A stretch of DNA of 64,000 bases from an uncultured Clostridia bacterium (GTDB taxonomy: Bacteria; Bacillota; Clostridia; Lachnospirales; CAG-274): NCBI GenBank assembly GCA_947632615.1, contig CANRPW010000001.1, positions 62,001 through 126,000 on the forward strand, given 5' to 3'. Of the stretch, positions 39,039-48,304 are shown piece by piece. Under the pieces are notes generated by a model that was not told the DNA's origin, did no database searches, and saw nothing but the letters and a program-made list of their open reading frames with translations. Made by a program: the position numbers and the translations under genes. Numbering within the stretch: the first letter of the stretch is position 1; each line of letters opens with the position of its first letter.

Positions 39039-42000
39039 ATGGATAATATTGTAAGCGCGCCTGAACATAATACTCTTGAAACTCGAATCTCTTTAGAGAA
39101 AATAAACACAAAAAGTTCATCATATGACAGTACATTGAATTATTCATATGGTGTTCTTACCTTGTTTTCAAAAACATTCGCAAGCATTAAGCCAGCATTT
39201 TACAATTATGGGTATGATCAAAGAATTGAATATGTCAATTCTGAGATTGTAATTTTCGATCCCTCCGCAGCTTCGATAAGTGGTGTTGATGGCAAGGTGA
39301 ACGCCCAAAAAAATGTATATCTTGTTCGTTATGTGGCTGGTGGCACGACTGTGAACATTAAAACGGGTGAAACGCAACCAACAATTGATTATTCTGTTCC
39401 TGTCGAAATACTGCTGACGCGCTCTAAAAAGCAGTGTATATTTCTTGCCATAGAAGACGCATTTGTAGTTATGAAGATAACAGATTATACCGAAAATGCG
39501 GGAACTAGTGAATCCGCCACTTCAGAGATAAGAGAGCTTGACGAAAAAACGCTATCTGATTTAAAGACCATAATTGACAGCGAAATCAAAAAACAAGGTT
39601 TTGCATATTCTTCAGAGTTTCCACGCTATTTGTATGAAGTTTGCGGTACAAAAGATGTGCGGCTATACGCTTCTGGCGTTAGCGAATTTATCAAGGTACA
39701 TCTTGCTGATACATTCCAATATGAAACCAACTATAGTCATAAAGGGAAAAAGATCCCAGGGGTAATTTTGCCTGTCAGAAAAGCGAAAAAAAGCACTCAA
39801 GTTCGTATAATCGAAGAAACAAGAATTAATTTCGAATCGTTGAGTGATGAATTACGTATTGATTTGAAGGATACAAACTATCAGGTAGGAGTTATTAGCT
39901 ATTGCAACAAATGGATCGCATTCATTAATCACGGCTTTGGAGCAACAGGAATTAATGAAGATGGTTTGTCAGTTATTTTTAATCCGTCGCTTATAAAAAC
40001 TGTCCCCGAACAATTTGTATTCAACACTCAAAACAACATTTATCTTGTTCTTTTTTCAGTTTCTGGGACAGTGGTAAATACAAAAACTGGAACTGAACAT
40101 CCAGCAATTGACTCCTCACTTCCAATCAGAATTATACGCGAGATCCCAAGGAAGGGTTGTGCATATATTAATATTCTACAGAATGAGATTGCTATAGGTG
40201 GCACTAAAAATCAAGAAAAACCTGTTCTGTCCGAAGATAAAAGAGAGGTGATTTTTCTTGCTGTTAAAGAGAGAATTCTCAGCAATAAGGGAACCGTCAG
40301 GCCCACTGAGATTCCCAAAATATTAGATTCACTACAAGATTATGGGATTAGCAAATATATATACCAAGGGGAACAGCTACAGTCTTGGATTAAGGCTAAT
40401 TTCCCAGAGCTCTTTGTCTCTCCGAGTACTCACGGTGGCGGACATGAATACATATATCTTTGGAAAGTTACGCCCGAGGATATCAAAAAAGCAGCATTAA
40501 CAATCTCCGATGTCGATAGAGTGCGAAGCGCATTGATAAGATATCTTCGTGATAATTCTTCTGTTGCACTTGCGGATATCAGTAGAAAGGTTTTTATGCC
40601 CAACGGACTTGACATTAGGTTTTATCCGATTGGCAAAACTGTAGAAGAGTGGCTGATGGAGCAGGAGCAATTTACGTTTAGCGACGATAAGCTGTCGATT
40701 AGGCTATCACAGGATTACGATGAACAATTTCAGACTCTCGATCCGGTTCCATTACCAGTTAACAATGGATTTACGGATTTCGATGCAGAGGAGCTTGAAC
40801 GCAAATTTGCTAACTCATTATATGTCGAGTTCCTTTCTAGCGATTGTTTTCGCCGATTGAGACCAAACGAAATCCCAGTAAGGTATATGGAGAAGGCTTT
40901 AACTGCGGCACGTCGTCTCGTTTTTGGTTCCGATGCGTTAGAAGCGCATTTAAACACATTCCAGCGAAGTCTATTAATAGCTACAAATAATAGCGACCTA
41001 TCTGAATGGAGTAATGATGCAAGGTATAATGATGAAATAATAGAACAGTGTCTTGAAACCATGATGTTCGCTGGGACAAAATCAAATGCAGCAAAAATGC
41101 TAAATGAGCTCATTCACAAAAATTCCCGTGCGGATCAATATTTGGATTCCAACTCTAAAAAAACTAAAGGCGTAGTTTCGAGATTTCAAATCGCTAGGAA
41201 TGAACATACTTTACCACTTTATGTTATTGCCGCTTTTGCTCAAGATAGCCAAATCAACATTAAAAGCATAATTGTAGATTATTGTCACTTTGTTCAAGAA
41301 ATAAATGATAAAGCTCTCTTTCCTGCAAACAATCGTGGATCAAGTCGTTCTCTCTATTTTTCTTCTATTTTAAAAGCCATATTATTAGCTCCTAGTGCAC
41401 ATGAAATCTCTTTAGATAATGCCGCACAAACATTAATGCTTTCAGTGTTTGTAGACACCTATAGTATCGAAACACTTGATGAAGACCTTGTCGATATTCT
41501 TTTTTCAACCGAAGATGGATACCACCGTTCTCTAATTAGCCTTATTAAACGGTATGAATCTTGGGATGAGGAAGAATTCGCCAGCTTTATAACAAAGGGT
41601 CCGAGCCTCCAATTGTTAGAGCGGAGTATTGCACTTATTTGGGGTAAGTTAATAGAAGACAACAACTGTGACAACATAGAGCAATTTATTCTTCCTGACT
41701 CATTCCTTCGGTTGCTTTCTTGGCTCATAACTTATTGCGATCGTGCAACATTGGAGGCTGTTATTGATTTTCCAACAATAGTGAATGAAAAAAAGATTCC
41801 ACGTAAAGCGAAATGCCTTATGATGCTTCGCTCGTTGCCAAATGTCCAGAAACTTACAGAAAAAGAGGAGGGGTTCTATAATTTAGGAACATATCTGTCA
41901 AATTATCTTTTTGAAGAAGCCGAAGAATCTGGCTCTTCTGATTTGATTGCTCAAGATATTCCCAAATTTGTATCCGAGTGGATTGTGTTCTCTAAACGAC

Positions 42001-45000
42001 GCTTCGAAATAAAAAAACATGCACTTTCCGCTGATACAACAGAAAGAAAAACTATGTTTGCAAATCTTTTTAGGGAATACTGGTTGGATAAGGATCACGA
42101 ACTATTGTTGCAGCAGATGTTTGCTGATGAACTACTGTCAGGTGTTTTTCAAACTTCAGCTGATCCAGCAAACATTCTACTTGACTGTCTTACATTACAG
42201 GCTTATGGAGCATATTGCCTGCTCTATCAGCGTATCCAAAATGAGGGTACAGTTTCTCTGGATGAGAAATATCGAGACAGTTATGTCAACGGGCTTATTC
42301 AAATTGAAGACTTTAAAAAGCTGATAGACTATGTTTTGTCAGACTCGAGTTTGGAAGATGCGGTGAAAAAGCGATATCTTACAAAAGCTGTCTGTGGCGT
42401 TTTCAGTGCCTTTCACTACAGTTCAAAATCTTTTGCATTTTTTGATGAGAAATTCACGTTGGATGATGCAAGAATGCTTCTTCAAGAACAAATGGCAACA
42501 AACAACTTTCCTGTTATAGTTATAACTTCTTTGATTGCAATTTATATCCAGCAAAATGACTTTTTTAAAGCGAGATACCTGTATGAAATATTTCATTCAC
42601 GTGCGGAGATAGGCAACACAAGAATCTATTTGCAGTTTAAGAAATTATTTGATAGTAAAACCAATCACATACTCCAAACAGGTAGCGAAGATAACCATTT
42701 TAATGTTCTCCAGACAGCGTTTTATGTTCTTGCTCCCCAGAGTCTGATCCAATTCCTGTTGTGGGCAAGTGGCATAAAAATTCCTGATATGGCAAATTAC
42801 AATCCTCAGCATGTCCATATCCGTGCAATGTCAAATTTCTTAAAAGACCCAACCAACACTATGTATTGGCAAAATTTCATTCAAGCTCTGTCAACAAGGC
42901 TGACGCAATATCCGGCAAACGCATGGCTCGTATGTGTTTGCGATGGCGTTTTATCAAGTGTATGGAATCTTGAGCACAACTTTGATGTTCGTCGAGCTTA
43001 TGAACTGGTTTTAACGCAGATTCAGGATTCTAACATCCGATCTAGATTCTTCCCTGTTGGGTTGATGCCGTACATAGTTTCATATGTCATCAGAAAAGAT
43101 GATGAACAACTATGCAGAAGCCTTAGAACTGTTGTTGCGGACGATCAATTATGGAGTCGTCTATTTGTGCATAATCCATGGGCAAAAGAATACAAGGATG
43201 ACCTTTCTGCTTTTTCTGCCTATTGCGTTCGGAAGTTGAAGGAGACAAAGGACGAACTGTACTCAGATCTTTTAAAAGTAACCGCTCCGTCGGTATCCAT
43301 TGACAATCTGTCCGCAATAGCATCAGTATCTGGAAGTGCGGATTATTTGATTCGTCAGATATGTAATAACTATCTTGAAGGAATCCAAACTAGTGAAACA
43401 CAATCTATCGTTTCACAGATAGATCTCACTAGCTTGTCGTTCCGCGATATAGAAGCTATAAAATTATTGCAAACAATTTATACGGATGAGATGGATATAG
43501 TAGAGAAATATCCGGATTTGTTTACAGACGAGGAAAAAGTATATAGTTTTAAACAGGACTGTGCTCGTATACTTCAGTACTACCCTGCCATGGACGGACT
43601 TCGAACTTTCGAAGCGAATTCTACAGATGCTTGTTACAAAAGGTTAGTTTATTCCTATGTATTTGGTATTTTCTACAATAAAGAATTGTATGACAAGTAT
43701 TCTTTTGACTATAATGCTTTCAAACATCGCACTGATCAAGTTATTATAGCCAGGTTTCTCCGCAAGGTTTTCTATGCGCAACTTGTCTATAACACATCGT
43801 ACGATTTCTTCTACAAAAGATGGCGTTATTTGAAATTGTATATCGCTATGGTGATAGAGGAAGGCGGCCCTGCAGATGCCTCTGAAATCATAAATGCAAT
43901 GAAATTGCATCACCATGATGATAGTATTCTGGACGAATTCTTCATTCCGTTTAAACAGGCTGTCGACACCTATTATGGGCTCGACACTATAAATACAGAA
44001 GAGAAAAAGATTTTTCTGTATTGCATGATGCTTGGAAACTTTTCTGAGTATTTGAGTGATTATTCTGAAACACTTATTTCGCTCACTGAAGATGAAACGA
44101 AGCCTATAAAACAGATTGTTTCTTTCCTGGATTACAGAGATGTTTCATATGCACTATTTGATTATTTTGACGGCGAAATTAAGGCAGGGATTTTCCAGCA
44201 AGCTAAGGGCGTGGCCTCTGCCCTTATTCCGTCAGCATTTGATGTTTTGTGTGAACTTGAAGCGGCCCGCAATGCCAGTGAAGCTTATGGAGTGTACAAA
44301 AGTGTCCTAAATAAAACGCCATCTCAATGTGTCAAAGCGATGATTCTTCTTGATGACAGCCGGTATCATGACTATCACAGTTTAATAGATTCTTTGGTTT
44401 GTTCACGGCAGCTTCCTTTCCAGATTTATAAGAGGTTTCGCTTGCTGGTGCTCAACAAAAATGAACGCGAGAGCTTTGAACGGTATACCACTTTGTGTGG
44501 GTACCTTGAAGAAAAAATCGATCGAAATGCTCCAGATGTTTTTCTATATCTTAAAGCCCTGCAAGCAGGCAATGATGGGAATCGCGAAAGAGTTCAGGCA
44601 CTCTTGAAAAAAATCGGTGATGGTTATTACCGGATTCCTTCTTCTTGGATGGAAGAGGCAGATAAACTCCGTCGCTTTGCAACTGGTGAACTTAATGAAT
44701 TTCAAGCCAGCAGAAATCTTCTTGATGCGAGTATCGGTGGCACCCGTGTAAACGAACCATATCACTTTTGTATAATGCTGATTGAGCGCCTCGACTCCGA
44801 AAAACTTGCAGATAAGTTGAGCCGCGATGAGATTCTGGCTGCCTGGCGATGTTACCGGGACGAAAGTGGAAGTGTGTCTGAATTTGACCGAATAGTTGCA
44901 GGCGCACAAGTACTTCGCAAGCCCAAATTGTTTACAGAGTTAACTAAAGGACTTGGAATGTCGGAAACCCCTGACAAACTTGCTCTTGACCTTGGAATGT

Positions 45001-48000
45001 TTGTCTTACAAGCAAAAGATGTTCTCCCTATTGAAGCAGATGATCAGTTGGAAATTGTAGCGGAACTAGTTGAGCACAATTTAGATGGAGAAATAGTGTT
45101 TCCGCAATTTGTTAGTATATTACGCTCTGCTTCATGTTCTATCGATTGCTGGTGTAAACATCGTGAAACGATACGAAAGGTTATCAGCGAAACCGGGTAC
45201 ATTTCTGATGATACTTTCTTAAATTTATACGCAGAGATACTTGATCCCTGCGCCGTTAAATTGGTTAAGCTGAGCAATCATCAATATTCACTTGAAGAAT
45301 TGTATCATGACTTGTTAGGATATATGGATAAGCTCTCTGCATCGGAGGAATCCATCTTCCGTCGTTTATTGTATTCTGCGATTGAACACCACCTGAATGA
45401 GATTCAAAATGGAGTGCGACTGGTTATCACAGTAGAGAATAATGACTATATCACCGATGGACACATGTATTTCTCTATAGAGAATATCGGCAAGCAATCT
45501 GTTGCTTCAACTGATTACGAAATTCAAGTTAATGGACTTCGCTGTCAACTGGAAAACAACTTTGAAATGCTTCATCCGCAGTATATTATCGGTGGTCGTG
45601 CGGAAATCGCTTCAGGCTCGGATAACGGCATAACGCTCCAGATCCTGCATGCGAATACAGTTCTCAGTCGCGTGATTTTGAAAAGGGAGACAATGCAATT
45701 TCAGCGCAGCATGTACGTTGATTTGAAAAGCAACGATTTGTACGATGTTCGTAGAGCAATCCATGTGTATGGTCGCGAACAGCAATTGTCAGATTTACGC
45801 GAACTAATTGCATCGGAAAGCAAAGCTCTGATTTACGGACCCTCCAGAATCGGAAAAACCTCTATTCTGGATTTGGTCCGAAAAGAATTAGCTGTCAAAA
45901 AGGGGAACGTTATCGCTGTCACATTCGCAGGCGAAGGAAGTGCAAAGCTCAGTGACTATCGGGGAATTCCGAATGATGCTTCCACGGAGGAAATTGAGGA
46001 ACACCTGCTGATCGGGTCGATTATGAAGGCTTTTACCGATAAAGGAAGGCGGTTACAGCTACCACAAGCCGCGCCCAATAACGTAGAAAGTGATATTTGT
46101 GAAATACTCCAGCAGTCCTGTTCCATTCCCAAACGTTACAGTATTCTGAACGACTACCTTAAGGACCATGATCTCGAGCTATGGCTAATTTTGGATGAAT
46201 TCCAACAAATCCTTGATGAATCCCAGCGGGTAGGGGCAAGATGGGTACCAGAGGAAACAGGGGCATTTGCAAGCATTTGTGCAGATTTGAGTTCGGAATC
46301 ACGAGTCAAACTCATTGTCTGTGGTTCGGACGATCTATTGAAGCATATGGTGCTGAAAAAGAGTTCCATCTGGCGCCGGATCATGCCTCCAGATCCCTAC
46401 GGGGTTCAGGTTAAGGCTCTTGATGAATCTCCCTTTAAGCAAATGCTCCGGACTGAGCCGCTTAGATCACAGCGTTCGGTTGAAGATGTGGGACTCTCAT
46501 ATTCATCAGAATCGTTAGATGCATTGTATCGATATACAGGTGGAGTTCCCCTTTATGGAAAACAAATTTGCAACCAAGTACTAAAAACTCTCCGTGCAGG
46601 CGGAGAATTCAAAGAACGCAGTACGATATATACCGCAGATGTCGCTCTTGCAACTCAAATTCTGATACGCGAACAGAGTAGTGATATATCCGGTGATATT
46701 TATGCTATTTATGACGCTGTGACAAAGGGACTCGATAAGGCAACTGATGAGTTGTTTTTATCCTATATTGCTCAATACATTATGAATCAGAGGGTGATTG
46801 GTTGTCCGTATAGTGCTTTCACACAAAATCCCAAAGGGGTATTTAAGTTTAAAATCGAAGGAGAAGAACCCCATAAGATTCTTGACGATTCTCTCGCGAT
46901 TGCCGAGGCACGTGGGATAATAAAAAAAGTTGATCCGAAAGCAAGCGATCCCTGTTATTCATTCTGTACGGTATTCTATTATAGTGCATTCCTTGGTGCG
47001 GCAAATGCTGATCATTATTTGGAGGACAAGCTTTTCTCGCAAGAAGACATTGAAATTATTGAAGAATACAATGACGTGAAAGATGATAATCTTTCAGTTG
47101 ATGAAAAGTTATTAACGTATTTTTCTAAACAGCCTTCTCTTAGACAAGCTCAACTATTAGGTGGCTTGTTCCCTATAGTACATGATTCAGCGAAGGAAAA
47201 TGTACGAAAAATAGTCGGGGATTTTTTTGGCGGAGATAAGTATCATCAAGAAGTGCACATTAACGCTCAGACAATTAACACTGCCTTTACCACACTTTTG
47301 TCAGGCGATGTTTCGTCTGATAAGTATTTGGCGGCTTTCAGCGAATTACCGTCCCTTCAAATGTTTATTCCGCAAGAGAATAAGAAACTTTTAGTAGATA
47401 GAATAACTGCTTTACACAAGGTGGCTGGTGAGAAAGACCTTAGAGAAGCGGAATATAGAGTAGAGGAACTCACGTCTCCTGCCGAGCAGGAAATGACTGG
47501 CACCTATATTGCAGCGGCTATGAACTCAACAGATTTCTTTAAGGTTACTGACAAACAATGGGAAGCGTTGATTCATGTTAGTAAAAAAGAGTTGGAACAG
47601 TATCTTTCACCAGAATTTATTACATCGCTTGGCTTTGCTGTGATGTTGCATAATGTTTTTGAAGCAATCCGAACAAAGGCCTCAGAAGATGATGTTGCTA
47701 GGGAAAAAGCAGATACTGAAATGGATTACTGTCCTGTGGCAATTATGTATTGTAAAGTTGTAGAAGCGCTTTTGAAGGAATTGCACACACCTATCTACGC
47801 ACAACAAATTGGTGACAGAACTTTAAATAGTTCTTCTAGTGTAGTGTTTGGCGATTTGCTCCATTCAGATGGCACTGTAGATACAAGTAGCAAGGACTTA
47901 ACAATCGGCTCCTTTTCTTACCACATTGTTAAGCCAAGCAATTTTGATGAAAGCAATAACATTGATAATCCAAACGAATTTTCGTATGAGCCAAAGATGT

Positions 48001-48230
48001 GGATGATACAAAAAATCACTAGGGTAAAATCTTATGCTCAAGCCATTAACTTAGAATGGTCACAGCACGCTGTCAACTTAGCTGTAATCCAGGGAGTTAG
48101 GAACAAGTCTGCCCACGAAGCTCGTCCAATCACCAAAGAGAACTTTGACTGGTTGATTGAGACCCTATTTGATGATGGAGAACTTATTAGAATAGCAGAA
48201 CTCGCAAATAGAAAATACCCAAATAAATAA
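39039..48230 (+). CDS. Giant STAND/AAA-type ATPase with N-terminal OST-HTH-like repeats and C-terminal HEPN-like motif
   Basis: A 3063-residue cytosolic protein; ATG 39039 follows GGGAGG. Residues ~35-130 and ~280-370 are copies of a beta-rich unit (KNVYLVRYVAGGTTVNIKTG; NNIYLVLFSVSGTVVNTKTG). Residues ~168-230, ~398-462 and ~488-550 look like OST-HTH/LOTUS winged helices. Residues ~570-2130 are predicted all-helical scaffold, followed by a beta domain (~2130-2230). The P-loop ATPase has Walker A IYGPSRIGKTSIL (~2266) and Walker B LWLILDEFQQIL (~2380), and a winged-helix-like tail. The extreme C-terminus has GVRNKSAHEARP (R3021, H3026), the Rx4-6H motif of HEPN ribonucleases. No TPR-like sensor is recognised. 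The layout suggests ATP-gated RNase activity in defence; function is inferred. Confidence 0.72.
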   Translation: MDNIVSAPEHNTLETRISLEKINTKSSSYDSTLNYSYGVLTLFSKTFASIKPAFYNYGYDQRIEYVNSEIVIFDPSAASISGVDGKVNAQKNVYLVRYVAGGTTVNIKTGETQPTIDYSVPVEILLTRSKKQCIFLAIEDAFVVMKITDYTENAGTSESATSEIRELDEKTLSDLKTIIDSEIKKQGFAYSSEFPRYLYEVCGTKDVRLYASGVSEFIKVHLADTFQYETNYSHKGKKIPGVILPVRKAKKSTQVRIIEETRINFESLSDELRIDLKDTNYQVGVISYCNKWIAFINHGFGATGINEDGLSVIFNPSLIKTVPEQFVFNTQNNIYLVLFSVSGTVVNTKTGTEHPAIDSSLPIRIIREIPRKGCAYINILQNEIAIGGTKNQEKPVLSEDKREVIFLAVKERILSNKGTVRPTEIPKILDSLQDYGISKYIYQGEQLQSWIKANFPELFVSPSTHGGGHEYIYLWKVTPEDIKKAALTISDVDRVRSALIRYLRDNSSVALADISRKVFMPNGLDIRFYPIGKTVEEWLMEQEQFTFSDDKLSIRLSQDYDEQFQTLDPVPLPVNNGFTDFDAEELERKFANSLYVEFLSSDCFRRLRPNEIPVRYMEKALTAARRLVFGSDALEAHLNTFQRSLLIATNNSDLSEWSNDARYNDEIIEQCLETMMFAGTKSNAAKMLNELIHKNSRADQYLDSNSKKTKGVVSRFQIARNEHTLPLYVIAAFAQDSQINIKSIIVDYCHFVQEINDKALFPANNRGSSRSLYFSSILKAILLAPSAHEISLDNAAQTLMLSVFVDTYSIETLDEDLVDILFSTEDGYHRSLISLIKRYESWDEEEFASFITKGPSLQLLERSIALIWGKLIEDNNCDNIEQFILPDSFLRLLSWLITYCDRATLEAVIDFPTIVNEKKIPRKAKCLMMLRSLPNVQKLTEKEEGFYNLGTYLSNYLFEEAEESGSSDLIAQDIPKFVSEWIVFSKRRFEIKKHALSADTTERKTMFANLFREYWLDKDHELLLQQMFADELLSGVFQTSADPANILLDCLTLQAYGAYCLLYQRIQNEGTVSLDEKYRDSYVNGLIQIEDFKKLIDYVLSDSSLEDAVKKRYLTKAVCGVFSAFHYSSKSFAFFDEKFTLDDARMLLQEQMATNNFPVIVITSLIAIYIQQNDFFKARYLYEIFHSRAEIGNTRIYLQFKKLFDSKTNHILQTGSEDNHFNVLQTAFYVLAPQSLIQFLLWASGIKIPDMANYNPQHVHIRAMSNFLKDPTNTMYWQNFIQALSTRLTQYPANAWLVCVCDGVLSSVWNLEHNFDVRRAYELVLTQIQDSNIRSRFFPVGLMPYIVSYVIRKDDEQLCRSLRTVVADDQLWSRLFVHNPWAKEYKDDLSAFSAYCVRKLKETKDELYSDLLKVTAPSVSIDNLSAIASVSGSADYLIRQICNNYLEGIQTSETQSIVSQIDLTSLSFRDIEAIKLLQTIYTDEMDIVEKYPDLFTDEEKVYSFKQDCARILQYYPAMDGLRTFEANSTDACYKRLVYSYVFGIFYNKELYDKYSFDYNAFKHRTDQVIIARFLRKVFYAQLVYNTSYDFFYKRWRYLKLYIAMVIEEGGPADASEIINAMKLHHHDDSILDEFFIPFKQAVDTYYGLDTINTEEKKIFLYCMMLGNFSEYLSDYSETLISLTEDETKPIKQIVSFLDYRDVSYALFDYFDGEIKAGIFQQAKGVASALIPSAFDVLCELEAARNASEAYGVYKSVLNKTPSQCVKAMILLDDSRYHDYHSLIDSLVCSRQLPFQIYKRFRLLVLNKNERESFERYTTLCGYLEEKIDRNAPDVFLYLKALQAGNDGNRERVQALLKKIGDGYYRIPSSWMEEADKLRRFATGELNEFQASRNLLDASIGGTRVNEPYHFCIMLIERLDSEKLADKLSRDEILAAWRCYRDESGSVSEFDRIVAGAQVLRKPKLFTELTKGLGMSETPDKLALDLGMFVLQAKDVLPIEADDQLEIVAELVEHNLDGEIVFPQFVSILRSASCSIDCWCKHRETIRKVISETGYISDDTFLNLYAEILDPCAVKLVKLSNHQYSLEELYHDLLGYMDKLSASEESIFRRLLYSAIEHHLNEIQNGVRLVITVENNDYITDGHMYFSIENIGKQSVASTDYEIQVNGLRCQLENNFEMLHPQYIIGGRAEIASGSDNGITLQILHANTVLSRVILKRETMQFQRSMYVDLKSNDLYDVRRAIHVYGREQQLSDLRELIASESKALIYGPSRIGKTSILDLVRKELAVKKGNVIAVTFAGEGSAKLSDYRGIPNDASTEEIEEHLLIGSIMKAFTDKGRRLQLPQAAPNNVESDICEILQQSCSIPKRYSILNDYLKDHDLELWLILDEFQQILDESQRVGARWVPEETGAFASICADLSSESRVKLIVCGSDDLLKHMVLKKSSIWRRIMPPDPYGVQVKALDESPFKQMLRTEPLRSQRSVEDVGLSYSSESLDALYRYTGGVPLYGKQICNQVLKTLRAGGEFKERSTIYTADVALATQILIREQSSDISGDIYAIYDAVTKGLDKATDELFLSYIAQYIMNQRVIGCPYSAFTQNPKGVFKFKIEGEEPHKILDDSLAIAEARGIIKKVDPKASDPCYSFCTVFYYSAFLGAANADHYLEDKLFSQEDIEIIEEYNDVKDDNLSVDEKLLTYFSKQPSLRQAQLLGGLFPIVHDSAKENVRKIVGDFFGGDKYHQEVHINAQTINTAFTTLLSGDVSSDKYLAAFSELPSLQMFIPQENKKLLVDRITALHKVAGEKDLREAEYRVEELTSPAEQEMTGTYIAAAMNSTDFFKVTDKQWEALIHVSKKELEQYLSPEFITSLGFAVMLHNVFEAIRTKASEDDVAREKADTEMDYCPVAIMYCKVVEALLKELHTPIYAQQIGDRTLNSSSSVVFGDLLHSDGTVDTSSKDLTIGSFSYHIVKPSNFDESNNIDNPNEFSYEPKMWMIQKITRVKSYAQAINLEWSQHAVNLAVIQGVRNKSAHEARPITKENFDWLIETLFDDGELIRIAELANRKYPNK

Positions 48231-48304
48231 TGGGAATCCCAACGCAGGGTTGAGTGATGTTATACTCAGCCCCGCCAGAGAATCTTAGAAAGAGATGAAA
48301 GACT

